64,000 nt of DNA from Bacteroidota bacterium (lineage in GTDB: Bacteria; Bacteroidota; Bacteroidia; Flavobacteriales; Weeksellaceae), in NCBI GenBank assembly GCA_018902795.1, contig JAHIQD010000001.1:1-64000 (forward strand), in the 5' to 3' direction. The notes beneath the pieces are model-generated. The model saw only the letters and a program-made list of their open reading frames with translations, had not been told where the DNA came from and searched no databases. Position numbers and translations under genes: made by a program. This document shows, piece by piece, positions 27,594-35,742 of the stretch (position 1 is the stretch's first letter; each line of letters starts with the position of its first letter).

Positions 27594-28019
27594 ATGGCAA
27601 CAATTAAAAAATTAATGACCTTACTCTCAAAAGAAGGTCTAGTAGATGAAAGAGCGGCAATCATCGCTCAGTTTACCAACGGCGAAAAATCGTCAGCTCG
27701 TCAACTTAACGCCTTGGAACTGGACACACTTTGCACGTTCCTGGAGAATGAAACCACCAAACAGAAAAACGATCTGGATAAAAAAAGAAAACGCCTGATC
27801 GCTTCGATATTTGGAGTTTTCAAAATGGTCAATAGAAATGTTTCTATGGAGTATGTAAAGGGAATTGCGTGCAGAGCAGCAAAGGTGCAAAACTTCAACC
27901 AAATACCGCCTGCAAGACTAGACAGTCTTTACAATGCGTTCCGCAATGCTCAAAAGGATTTAACCTTTACCAGCCGATTGGTTGAGGGCTTTACTAATGA
28001 ACAAATATCTTATAACTAA
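27594..28019 (+). CDS. Early protein, possibly GemA/gp16-like regulator
   Basis: Seen: 141 residues, helical and basic in the middle (KKRKRLIASIFGVFKM), followed by a short helical segment around residues 85-125. This loosely resembles the Mu GemA/gp16 (DUF1018) arrangement, which sits at the same place in Mu-like early operons. The similarity is weak and positional. Its stop codon overlaps the next start (TAATG). Confidence 0.5.
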   Translation: MATIKKLMTLLSKEGLVDERAAIIAQFTNGEKSSARQLNALELDTLCTFLENETTKQKNDLDKKRKRLIASIFGVFKMVNRNVSMEYVKGIACRAAKVQNFNQIPPARLDSLYNAFRNAQKDLTFTSRLVEGFTNEQISYN

Positions 28020-28525
28020 TGATACTGTCATTTAAAACACAAATAAACGGAAAGCCGACCTACTTTGTAGAGAAGATTTGGTCCAGTCTCTTATCTGTTG
28101 ATGAAGAACTTTATGAAGATTATTTGCATCCAGATGGATTACCAAGTCAAATGCCTTGGCCGACTTCAAAATATAAAGATTTTGCACCGAAGCATCACAC
28201 CATCCGAAAAGATGAAAAGAACCGCTGGAAGCCGGGAATGGATATTGATTTTTTTATCAATGCAAGACAGAAAAATATGTTTCGGTTTGCTCCCCGGATT
28301 CCATTAATATCTAGACAAAGGGTTTTTATGACTTACATGCCACATTACGGAAATGGATTCGAAGTTTCGATAAACGGTAGACAATTAGGAGATGATGAAA
28401 TTTTAACTCTAGCAATTAATGACGGTTTTGACACAGTTGAAGAGTTTGAAGATTACTTTATTTCAGAAATGGAAGATGATCAATATTCCGGATTGATTCT
28501 ACACTGGACCAATTTTAAATATTAA
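28019..28525 (+). CDS. Conserved phage protein, possibly ASCH/PUA-like
   Basis: Seen: 168 residues containing HTIRKDEKNRWKPGMDIDFF (residues 60-79), a pattern like the HTIR...RWkaG stretch of ASCH-type RNA-binding folds common in phages of this phylum. No catalytic residues can be assigned. Coupled to the upstream gene by TAATG. Confidence 0.5.
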   Translation: MILSFKTQINGKPTYFVEKIWSSLLSVDEELYEDYLHPDGLPSQMPWPTSKYKDFAPKHHTIRKDEKNRWKPGMDIDFFINARQKNMFRFAPRIPLISRQRVFMTYMPHYGNGFEVSINGRQLGDDEILTLAINDGFDTVEEFEDYFISEMEDDQYSGLILHWTNFKY

Positions 28526-28528
28526 AAT

Positions 28529-28897
28529 ATGAATGAAGAAATCACCACCCCGGAAATCGAAATCTTAACAATGCTCAATGATTTGGCAGGCAAAAGATTT
28601 AAGCCGATTAAAAGCAATATAGCGCCCATATCGGCAAGGCTGAAAGATGGTTACACCGTACAGGAATTAAAAGAAATTGTACAGGTTAAAACGCTCGACT
28701 GGAAGAACAACGAGGTGATGAACCAACACCTTTGCCCAACAACACTTTTCCGGCCCGGCAATACAGATAAGTATCTCAATTACATAGTATCAATCAAAGC
28801 AAACCCGAAGCAATATGCAAAATACTTCGCAAAACTTAATAAAACACGATCCAGCGCAAACCGTACTGATGACCTTACAGACATTTACGGAGACTAA
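28529..28897 (+). CDS. Replication-type protein with conserved phage C-terminal domain (Phg_2220_C-like)
   Basis: Seen: ILTMLNDLAGKRFKP (residues 12-26), ARLKDGYTVQELKEIVQVKT and LCPTTLFRPGNTDKYLNY, the ordered motifs of the small domain found at the C-terminus of phage DnaD/replication initiator proteins. Here it stands alone (122 aa). Likely a replisome-loading adaptor. Confidence 0.7.
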   Translation: MNEEITTPEIEILTMLNDLAGKRFKPIKSNIAPISARLKDGYTVQELKEIVQVKTLDWKNNEVMNQHLCPTTLFRPGNTDKYLNYIVSIKANPKQYAKYFAKLNKTRSSANRTDDLTDIYGD

Positions 28898-29447
28898 ACA
28901 GGCTTTTAATATGCTCGCTAAAATAGAGCAGAAAATAAGCGTTGCAAAAGTAATCGAAGAAAGTCCGCTGGTTATGACACTTGGCAGGAAACGACCGGTT
29001 GTAGATCAAATATCTCGGATTATAGAATTCTTTCTGGAAGTAACCGGCAAAGAGCTTTATGACTATCAAATTGACATCCTTGCTGGCGACCTGTACGAAA
29101 AATTTAAAACTGATGCACTGGAAGATATTATTCTCATGTTCAAAATGGCAAGACAGGGCGAATTTGGCAAAGTGTACAAATGCGATACTTTCGAGATTAT
29201 GGACTGGAGCAACAAATATTTAGATGTGAAAGCTGCAACCCGGGAAAAACTGTTGAAAAAGAAACAGGAACCGCGAACGGAGGCGAAAGTCGGCAAGTAC
29301 TTCAATGAATTACCCAAAGAGCTTCAGGAAAAATTTGAAACGTTGGTGCAGCCTAAAAAAGACTTTCTCCCACGAAAAGCGGTCGATGCATTAACCAGGG
29401 AAAAGATGCACCGGGAACTCGCTGAAAAAATTAAAAAAGAAGAATGA
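28815..29447 (+). CDS. Helical early protein, DUF6633-like (possible helicase-loader partner)
   Basis: Seen: 210 residues, helical and basic, with an ALEDIILMFKMARQGEFGKVY segment (begins near residue 101) resembling a family of Bacteroidota phage proteins next to replication genes. The start is uncertain: the longest frame overlaps the upstream gene by 83 bases, while ATG 28869 or ATG 28911 (13 bases after that gene's stop codon) are alternatives. Its end overlaps the next start (ATGA). Confidence 0.6.
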   Translation: MQNTSQNLIKHDPAQTVLMTLQTFTETKQAFNMLAKIEQKISVAKVIEESPLVMTLGRKRPVVDQISRIIEFFLEVTGKELYDYQIDILAGDLYEKFKTDALEDIILMFKMARQGEFGKVYKCDTFEIMDWSNKYLDVKAATREKLLKKKQEPRTEAKVGKYFNELPKELQEKFETLVQPKKDFLPRKAVDALTREKMHRELAEKIKKEE

Positions 29448-29719
29448 TTAAACTTACCCAAAAACCACCCGATCTTATCAAAATGGAAGTACAACTTACA
29501 ATCCCACAAACTGAAATTTTTCAGTTCCTGCAAAGCAAAGGCTATGAAATTAAAGCCTATCCGATTCATCACGAAGCTGTAGAAGAATTTCTAATTACTG
29601 AACCGGTTCATATCTGGCATACCTTCACGGCCACAAAAAAAGACGAGGAACAGTCTGGCGATAATCAGTTTTTAAAGGTGTTTAAAAAAGAGGTTAAAAA
29701 TCTTTTAAAAATTTGTTAA
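29444..29719 (+). CDS. Hypothetical early protein (91 aa)
   Basis: A 91-residue protein overlapping the upstream gene by four bases. The basic C-terminal tail (FKKEVKNLLKIC) is the only notable trait. No domain recognised. Confidence 0.6.
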   Translation: MIKLTQKPPDLIKMEVQLTIPQTEIFQFLQSKGYEIKAYPIHHEAVEEFLITEPVHIWHTFTATKKDEEQSGDNQFLKVFKKEVKNLLKIC

Positions 29720-29760
29720 TTAAAATTATTAAATTTGATAAAATTAATAAAATCAGAAAT

Positions 29761-29940
29761 ATGGAAGAAATTAAAGAAGGTGATGTTGTGTCACTTAAAA
29801 GTTCAGAGAGTTATACATTTACCGTTGGCAGAATTGAGACTCAAAGTGATAAAAAAATTGCAGTCTTATTTTACTTTGACAGTGCAGCTGGTGAACTAAA
29901 AAAAGTAAATGTTCCTGTCGCGGCACTTAAAAAACAGTAA
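29761..29940 (+). CDS. YodC-like (DUF2158) small protein
   Basis: Seen: 59 residues, GDVVSLKSSESYTFTVGRIE followed by VLFYFDSAAGELKKVNVP, the beta-rich plan of DUF2158/YodC proteins. The start is placed at ATG 29761 because the upstream alternative is a TTG within AT-rich DNA. Role unknown. Confidence 0.6.
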   Translation: MEEIKEGDVVSLKSSESYTFTVGRIETQSDKKIAVLFYFDSAAGELKKVNVPVAALKKQ

Positions 29941-29945
29941 ATTAT

Positions 29946-30377
29946 ATGGATTTCAAGAAATACTTTTCAGAAGCACAAACAGTTACTGTTTCAGTTGCAA
30001 AACTTGGAAATCAGAAGCTTACTAAATCAATGTTCAATCAAATTCCTATTGGCAGAAGAATAAAATATCCCTTTGATTTTGAAGGCATCAGTATTTTAGG
30101 ATTTGTAAATAACGGAGAACACTGGGTTATTTACACAGAAGACGAAAGATTATTTAAAGGAAGCCTAAGAGAAATTATGAGATTGCTTACGACCAAGAGA
30201 GATAAGCATCAAATTTCTACAATAACTTATTATATGGAAATTGCTAATCCTGAAAACTATGATGATTATGATACGTTTCTTGCGCTTCCGGTGGAGGAAC
30301 AGGAGAAATATTTAGCTATTTTGGATAGGATGAAGTTGTTTTTCACTTCTTTAAAAAGTCACCAGATATATTTGTAA
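29946..30377 (+). CDS. Hypothetical protein (143 aa)
   Basis: A soluble, acidic C-terminal protein of 143 residues with no recognised domain. Its stop codon overlaps the next start (TAATG), tying it to the secreted protein gene that follows. Confidence 0.6.
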   Translation: MDFKKYFSEAQTVTVSVAKLGNQKLTKSMFNQIPIGRRIKYPFDFEGISILGFVNNGEHWVIYTEDERLFKGSLREIMRLLTTKRDKHQISTITYYMEIANPENYDDYDTFLALPVEEQEKYLAILDRMKLFFTSLKSHQIYL

Positions 30378-30811
30378 TGAAAACACTGTTACTTTTTTTT
30401 CTGTTTATTTCCGGGATATTTTTTGGACAGGAAAAGACGCTTTTTAAAGCTGTGTCATATAATAACCTAATCGAACTATATAACGAGAAGTTAGGATTAA
30501 AAAATGAAGACCTAATAGCTAATATTGAGAGGTGTAAATATATAGTTGCTGATGCTAAGAGCAAGCAAAACCACCAGATAGAAATTGCTTTTAATTTATT
30601 TTTAACTGGTCTGCTAGAAGCCAGTTCAGTTGCTGACAAAAACACTGCATTCCTTTCAGTTTATCAGGATGCTACTTCATACAGTCTTTACAATTCACAG
30701 AATAAATTTGTTGCCCGCCTTGATAAGAATCAATTTGATGAGCAAATTGAAATAAACGGCAATAAAACAGAAACTTTCATCAGTAATTATTTTTACATTT
30801 TGCAGGAATAA
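30377..30811 (+). CDS. Small secreted protein A
   Basis: Seen: signal peptide MKTLLLFFLFISGIFFGQ (1-18) with a likely cut after the FGQ, then ~125 hydrophilic residues without cysteines beyond one. No family recognised. The leader is almost the same as in the next gene. Inferred: periplasmic protein made with the early genes, perhaps altering the infected cell. Confidence 0.6.
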   Translation: MKTLLLFFLFISGIFFGQEKTLFKAVSYNNLIELYNEKLGLKNEDLIANIERCKYIVADAKSKQNHQIEIAFNLFLTGLLEASSVADKNTAFLSVYQDATSYSLYNSQNKFVARLDKNQFDEQIEINGNKTETFISNYFYILQE

Positions 30812-30839
30812 TTTATATGTTAATCTTATAATTAAAAAA

Positions 30840-31316
30840 ATGAAAAAACTATTTCTTATTTTTCTTTTTATTTCCGGACTTGTATTCGGGCAAAATGTAG
30901 AATTACTACAGAAGGCCAACAGCGGCGATGAAACATTTTCGAAGACCTTCACAAAAAACATTTATCCAGATTACAAATTGGTTGACAGTTATAAGGAAGG
31001 TTTAAACTACACTTACGTATTGGTACCGGAAAAAACTTCTGAAGCTGAAGTGAAAGATTGTAAACTTGGTAATCCCTGCAAAATGGGAGTCAGTGTAGTT
31101 TACAAGGTGATTAACGGAAATTACGTGTTCTCATCTGCCAAAGGTGACAGTGAAAGCCTTTTCGCTTTCTGGACCAAAGAAGTGCAACCAGCGGAAAAAA
31201 CCGGGACCATTAAAAGCTACAAAAATAAAGAAGCAAAAGTGTGGTACAATCTGGAACCCACATCTAAAAGCTGGACCATTGTAAATATGTCGGAGAGAAA
31301 TGAAACAAGTTGGTAA
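30840..31316 (+). CDS. Small secreted protein B
   Basis: Seen: signal peptide MKKLFLIFLFISGLVFGQ (1-18), mature part of ~140 residues with two cysteines five apart (KDCKLGNPCK) that could form a disulfide. Related to protein A by its leader, not clearly by the mature part. It is followed directly by a soluble 84-residue protein. Possible roles are envelope modification or exclusion of other phages. Confidence 0.6.
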   Translation: MKKLFLIFLFISGLVFGQNVELLQKANSGDETFSKTFTKNIYPDYKLVDSYKEGLNYTYVLVPEKTSEAEVKDCKLGNPCKMGVSVVYKVINGNYVFSSAKGDSESLFAFWTKEVQPAEKTGTIKSYKNKEAKVWYNLEPTSKSWTIVNMSERNETSW

Positions 31317-31571
31317 ATGGAATCGCCTGAAGATTTTTTCCATAAATTTTATACGAATGGGGCTGGAAGATGCAGGTGTGTAACGTTTCATTTAGACCTT
31401 GTTATTAATCAGGAAATCAAAACAGTTTGTAACCCTCAGGATTGGCGCGAAAACGGATTTTTCTTTTTTTTATTACCGAAAGTGTTTAGAGAAGATTTAC
31501 GTCAGATGCTTATCGTGGGATTTACTATAAAAGAAGCCTATGATTTATTAAAAGAAACATATAATTTTTAA
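31317..31571 (+). CDS. Hypothetical protein (84 aa), last early gene before a terminator
   Basis: The start codon follows the previous stop codon directly. It contains one RCRC motif and a helical C-terminus (RQMLIVGFTIKEAYDLL). No family recognised. A terminator-like hairpin follows within 45 bases. Confidence 0.55.
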   Translation: MESPEDFFHKFYTNGAGRCRCVTFHLDLVINQEIKTVCNPQDWRENGFFFFLLPKVFREDLRQMLIVGFTIKEAYDLLKETYNF

Positions 31572-31605
31572 TTCAATTTGCATCAATAGAAATCAAAATT
31601 TGACA

Positions 31606-31655
31606 AAGTAAAATAGCCTTGACTTGTATGTCAAGGCTTTTTATTTTTGTACCGA
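31606..31655 (+). promoter_or_regulatory. Promoter cassette shared with the late divergent region
   Basis: AAGTAAAATAGCCTT (31606-31620) and ATTTTTGTACCGA (31643-31655) both recur at 37769-37797, the first with one mismatch and the second inverted. TATTTTTG (31642-31649) fits the -7 consensus; the ATG at 31656 follows so closely that the transcript would be nearly leaderless. Confidence 0.6.
31615..31642 (+). terminator. Terminator of the early operon
   Basis: AGCCTTGAC (31615-31623) pairs perfectly with GTCAAGGCT (31630-31638) over loop TTGTAT, followed by a T run. It overlaps the promoter of the next small gene, so termination and initiation may compete here. Confidence 0.75.
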
Positions 31656-31865
31656 ATGGCTTACAACAGAAATAATTACATTAAACGCTTACAGTACATT
31701 ATTTCTGTCTATCAACAGTATAAGCATTCTGATGTCCCGGATACCGATATCCTGCGGAATCATTTTCCAAAACATCAAATTTTCATCTCATACAGACAAT
31801 GGATGAATATCAAGGGAACGCCCGTTCCCAAAACAAAAACCGAACAGTTAACGCTTTTTAATTAG
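31656..31865 (+). CDS. Small basic phage protein (69 aa), own promoter
   Basis: Seen: 69 residues with YIKRLQYIISVYQQYKHSDVPDT and a basic core; the sequence looks like a small protein often found beside Mu-like late genes in this phylum. Start set at ATG 31656 immediately after the promoter. It converges on the minus-strand head genes, overlapping the last by eight bases. A role as late-gene regulator is possible but unsupported by motif. Confidence 0.6.
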   Translation: MAYNRNNYIKRLQYIISVYQQYKHSDVPDTDILRNHFPKHQIFISYRQWMNIKGTPVPKTKTEQLTLFN

Positions 31866-32373
31866 GTTTTAATCCACCATTAAATTTAAAAACCACTTCT
31901 TTGGTTTCCTCCTGATTTGTGCTGTAATCCTCGTAAGATGTCGTATAAGTCAGTTGGCGGACGCGTAACCCGATATCATTGTTATTCTGGCTTTTCACGT
32001 TGGTTCTGGTCAGGTTGGTGAAATAATCCTCACTCCATCCGTTCAGCGCATTGTGAAGCTTTTGTTCAATCTCAAGATACTCCAGCCCTTTCATTCTGTC
32101 TTTTAGTGGAGCTTTATGCCAAGTTGCACTGTAGCTGTCAAATACCAGCTGAAAAGTAATTGGTACCATTCCCAACTGTGCAGAACTGGAAAGTTCAGAA
32201 TAGTCGGAGTTTGGGAAATCAATCAGAACCGCTGGGTATGCCAACGATGGTCTTCCGTTCTCGCCAACTTGGCCAAGCTGGCCCAAATCCTGATCAATGA
32301 ATTGAATCACCGGAACTTCTTTGGAAATCCTTTTCTGAAGATCAATTAATATTTGTGAAAAAAAGTAATCCAT
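31858..32373 (-). CDS. Neck/tail-terminator-like protein (Mu gp37 position)
   Basis: A 171-residue protein with no motif I recognise with certainty. It is the last gene of the head module after gpG, where Mu-like phages encode gp37/gpU-type tail completion proteins. The call rests on position and size. Its start overlaps the gpG stop codon by one base. Confidence 0.5.
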   Translation of the reverse strand: MDYFFSQILIDLQKRISKEVPVIQFIDQDLGQLGQVGENGRPSLAYPAVLIDFPNSDYSELSSSAQLGMVPITFQLVFDSYSATWHKAPLKDRMKGLEYLEIEQKLHNALNGWSEDYFTNLTRTNVKSQNNNDIGLRVRQLTYTTSYEDYSTNQEETKEVVFKFNGGLKPN

Positions 32374-32933
32374 TATTTTTTGATTATTTCGTTGATATCC
32401 CTTAAAACTTCTCTCGAGATTGCATTATTTAAAACAGGACTTGGATTGGCAGCGGTTGGAGCAAATTGGCGTTGTGCAATATTCACCTTTCTGGTGTGAG
32501 ATTTTACAGAACTTTGACCCGTTTTCATGGTAACAGTTTTCTGCCTTTCATTTCCGCTTTTGGTATATTTACCGGTGCCGATCTTTGTTTTTCCGTACCT
32601 ATTTCTAGTGTGAGCCTTTACAGTGACATCACCACTGAATCCTTCATTATGCGCCTTTGCATAAGGCATGTGGTTCTGAATTGTCGCTTGACCAACCTGC
32701 GTTGTAAAATAAGTTGCAGCCCTCAATTTTCCGGTTTTCACCAGGATGGTTCCACCGCGCTTGGTAGTTTTCCACTTTTTGAAAGATGCACCTTGAAAGC
32801 CTTGCGCCCGAAAATTCCCGTTCACAAAACGCAAAGCGATCTTTCCGGCTTTTGCAGGAAACTTTACTTCAGTGTATGTCTTCAGCTCGGCTGATTTACG
32901 TTGCAAAACTTTGTCAAATTCTTCTGGACTCAT
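32373..32933 (-). CDS. Virion morphogenesis protein, Mu gpG-like
   Basis: Seen: 186 basic residues with KTGKLRAATYFTTQV (residues 66-80) and MPYAKAHNEGF (89-99), hallmark stretches of the gpG/phage virion morphogenesis family. It acts in joining tails to heads. Four-base overlap with the gpF-like gene upstream. Confidence 0.8.
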   Translation of the reverse strand: MSPEEFDKVLQRKSAELKTYTEVKFPAKAGKIALRFVNGNFRAQGFQGASFKKWKTTKRGGTILVKTGKLRAATYFTTQVGQATIQNHMPYAKAHNEGFSGDVTVKAHTRNRYGKTKIGTGKYTKSGNERQKTVTMKTGQSSVKSHTRKVNIAQRQFAPTAANPSPVLNNAISREVLRDINEIIKK

Positions 32934-33862
32934 CGGTCTATTAAAATGCCTTTTCTTAGTTTGTCAATCTTCTTAGGGTCGCCCGCGGTAAAATCTACTT
33001 CAGTGATCACACCTTTTGCATTCATCCATGTTTCGGAGTAGTCTTCAAAAGTTTTTATTTTTTCAAGATTGGGCAATCCATACTGTTGCCAGCTCAGATT
33101 TTGCTCCTTTCCTTTTGAATTGATAAAATACGGATGGTTTTCTTTAAATATCACTTTCGATATTCCAACATTATTGTAAAAAGGCGAATCTTTGTTTTCT
33201 TCTTTTAACTGTATGTCTGCCTCCTGGTCCGTCAATTTATTTTGATAATTTGATTTTCCCGGAACCACCATGCATCTACAGCTCCAGCCATTTGGCGGAT
33301 AATTTGTTTTCCAGAAGAAATGTGATTTCGGAGCGGTGTATTTATCAAGAACCGCGTGCGATGGTCTTACACGACTATCACCAACTGTAGAATATTGCAG
33401 CCAATCCTCTTCCGCAAACCGATCCCATTTATCTGCCATTATTGCGCTGTAATGTGCGTTTTCGGATTCGGCTTCCAAAAATTTCTTATTGAAAATTTCT
33501 CCAGTATCAGCTATTTTTTTAACGAATGCTGATCCACTGATTATTTTTCCATCCTCAATCATTGCATCTCGGTAATATTGCATTTGAGTGAGAGACTTAG
33601 CAGCCGAAAAGGCGTAGATGTTTTGTTTTAATTTTTCAATTAAAAGCAGCTGATCTGCGGTAGAACTTCCAATTCCTTCAATGCCTGAATTTACAGCTTT
33701 CATTAAAGTTTGCGCCGTTTTAAGATGCAAATCAGCATTAATGAGAATGTTTGGATTGTTCATCTGTTCCGCGATCAGATGATAGATATCGTCCCAATTT
33801 GTGTATTGATCAGCAAGATTCGGTAAATGTCCACCGCAATCTTCACAGTGGCTAGCATACAA
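32930..33862 (-). CDS. Minor head protein, Mu gpF-like
   Basis: Seen: the C-terminal motif GDSRVRPSHAVLDKYTAP followed by PPNGWSCRCMVVPG identifies the SPP1 gp7/Mu F head morphogenesis family. Length 310. The start is TTG at 33862, lying 18 bases after the portal stop codon with no in-frame ATG available; a CxxC in the first ten residues supports this start only weakly. It forms a few copies at the portal vertex. Confidence 0.85.
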   Translation of the reverse strand: MYASHCEDCGGHLPNLADQYTNWDDIYHLIAEQMNNPNILINADLHLKTAQTLMKAVNSGIEGIGSSTADQLLLIEKLKQNIYAFSAAKSLTQMQYYRDAMIEDGKIISGSAFVKKIADTGEIFNKKFLEAESENAHYSAIMADKWDRFAEEDWLQYSTVGDSRVRPSHAVLDKYTAPKSHFFWKTNYPPNGWSCRCMVVPGKSNYQNKLTDQEADIQLKEENKDSPFYNNVGISKVIFKENHPYFINSKGKEQNLSWQQYGLPNLEKIKTFEDYSETWMNAKGVITEVDFTAGDPKKIDKLRKGILIDR

Positions 33863-33872
33863 GTCATTTAAT

Positions 33873-33892
33873 CGCCCGATTACCGTCGGGCG
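33873..33892 (-). other. Hairpin enclosing the portal gene stop codon
   Basis: CGCCCGA and TCGGGCG (33873-33879, 33886-33892) form a perfect 7-bp GC-rich stem; the portal stop codon TAA (33882-33880 on minus) is in the loop, and the TTG start of the gpF gene follows 11 bases later. No T run, so not a terminator. Confidence 0.5.
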
Positions 33893-35223
33893 TGGTCGAA
33901 AAAATCGGCCATCTTTTTGAAAAATTGGTCTAAAATTGTAGGGTTGGCAAAATCGGCAAGATTCTCGTCATTTTTCGCAGTTTTATCTTTAGCTTTTGCG
34001 TCATCGCTTTTAGTGGTGGTAGCTTCAATGATTGGCATTTTGCTTTCTTCCATTTTCTTTTTCAAAGCTTCGTAATTCTTGGGTTTTGGAATACCATAGG
34101 TGTCGTACCAATAGTCATCCTCAACAGGAACCTTTTCTGCAACCTTGAAATCAATCTCCATTTTGAGTTTCAGTTTTGCCAGATTTAATTCTAACTCATA
34201 CTCAAATTCACCACCTTCAATATCATAACCGTATGATTTCAGAATGTTAAGGAAATATTCAGAATTCAGCTCATTTTCGACCATGATTAGATCAGACGCA
34301 ATGATTTCATCCTGTTGTTCGCCGTGTTCCTTAGACTGCGCATATCCTGACGATTTGGAGGCGGACGTAGTTTCTGTATTTCCCAGAATCTTGATCGCCA
34401 TTTCCTCATTACAGGCATCTTTAAAACCGCCTTGAAGCTGACCGTCACCATTGCTGCTTTTACCGTCCAGCATTTGGAAAGTCGCCTGCTTTGGAATCAT
34501 CATCGCTAATGAGTTTCCGGACTCATTTAGAATTTTTTTCAATTCCTCTTTTGTCTGCGTATCATAAGCATCATACTCCATGATGCGCACCGGTTGGCCG
34601 AATATCTCTACATATTGCGCCCAATCACCAAAGTTTCCGCGTTTGTAAATTGCGTACAGTGAACAGCCTAAAAGTAAACCGAGATCTTTCTTTTCGCCAA
34701 TCACCCAAACAAATGGCATATCATCAATTCTGAAACCTTCGTCTTTGGAAATGCTCCATTGGTTTTTAGCAATCAAACCTTTTTCCGGCTTAATGTGTTT
34801 TCGCTCAATTTCTTCAAAAGAGAACTTTTCCCCGATTTTGAACTCAACCCCGGAAATTCCCCAGAAGATAGATTCAAGGATTTTCTTTATCAAAGCCCTG
34901 CCAGATTTACTGCGCATCAGCTTTGTGATTTCCTTGTTTTCGTTACCTTCCTTGTCGAGGAATTTTAATTTTTTGTTGAGAACTGAATTAATTCTCTTCT
35001 CAATAATTCCCCCTAAAAATCCGTCCATTGTAATAACGTCATGATACAGATCATAAAGTAAAACTCTGTTAGGGAATTGAATGGATTCAGCACTGATAAC
35101 TGAACTCTTCAGCGACTGAACATCTTTCCTGCTTCGATCTGGTGAAACAAGATTAATATCCTGAATAATGTACGTAGGTTGTGCAGGTTGCTTATTCGGT
35201 TGCGGTCCTATTTTTTTTGCCAT
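33880..35223 (-). CDS. Portal protein, DUF935 (Mu gp29-like)
   Basis: Seen: 447 residues with DGFLGGIIEKRINSVL (begins about residue 67), RGNFGDWAQYVEIFGQPVRI (about 188-207) and the late helix region of DUF935 portals. A charged, Lys/Asp-rich linker follows near the C-terminus. The portal is the ring through which DNA enters the capsid. It is preceded by the DUF1320 gene and followed by gpF, the Mu order. Confidence 0.88.
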   Translation of the reverse strand: MAKKIGPQPNKQPAQPTYIIQDINLVSPDRSRKDVQSLKSSVISAESIQFPNRVLLYDLYHDVITMDGFLGGIIEKRINSVLNKKLKFLDKEGNENKEITKLMRSKSGRALIKKILESIFWGISGVEFKIGEKFSFEEIERKHIKPEKGLIAKNQWSISKDEGFRIDDMPFVWVIGEKKDLGLLLGCSLYAIYKRGNFGDWAQYVEIFGQPVRIMEYDAYDTQTKEELKKILNESGNSLAMMIPKQATFQMLDGKSSNGDGQLQGGFKDACNEEMAIKILGNTETTSASKSSGYAQSKEHGEQQDEIIASDLIMVENELNSEYFLNILKSYGYDIEGGEFEYELELNLAKLKLKMEIDFKVAEKVPVEDDYWYDTYGIPKPKNYEALKKKMEESKMPIIEATTTKSDDAKAKDKTAKNDENLADFANPTILDQFFKKMADFFDHARR

Positions 35224-35226
35224 TGT

Positions 35227-35730
35227 TTAAAATCGGTTAGTTCGTTTTGTTGTGGATGTCCAGTAAACATTGCTGCCACTTTCATCTTCTGGAGTCTCTG
35301 GATTATCTATAGGATATGGCCATCCGGGATTTAATTTCCCGTCGCGGATTCCGTAAATCCATCCCGGCTCTTCCTCTGTACCAATCCAAAACATAAAATC
35401 AGCTTCGAATCTTGTGAGGTTAACATTTGGGTTTGCCTTCCTGATCAGGAACCAAGAGGTGGTTACTTTTACGCACTTTTTCAGAGCGTGGTCTTTTACC
35501 GCTGGCTCTGAATCTTCAGTCCCAAAAAGTTTATCCAGATCATATTTAAAAAGAAAAGTTTTGATGAAAGATTCAGCATCATCGATGTGATCCTGCACCT
35601 CTTGATTGATTTCAGCAACTGGTACTGTTTCCGGGTCTTCATTTTCTACCGGTTCCTGATATCGTGTGATTTGGTTAATGACCTCTTCGTACAGTTCAGT
35701 GTCGAGGTCTTTTGGTGTTATTAAACTCAT
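35227..35730 (-). CDS. DUF1320 family protein (Mu gp36-like)
   Basis: Seen: LITPKDLDTEL at the start and a helical middle (HALKKCVKVTTSWFLIRKAN), as in DUF1320 head-tail connector proteins of Mu-like phages. Length 167. In Mu this gene follows the capsid; here it lies between terminase and portal, an altered order. Confidence 0.7.
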   Translation of the reverse strand: MSLITPKDLDTELYEEVINQITRYQEPVENEDPETVPVAEINQEVQDHIDDAESFIKTFLFKYDLDKLFGTEDSEPAVKDHALKKCVKVTTSWFLIRKANPNVNLTRFEADFMFWIGTEEEPGWIYGIRDGKLNPGWPYPIDNPETPEDESGSNVYWTSTTKRTNRF

Positions 35731-35742
35731 TTTAAAATATGT

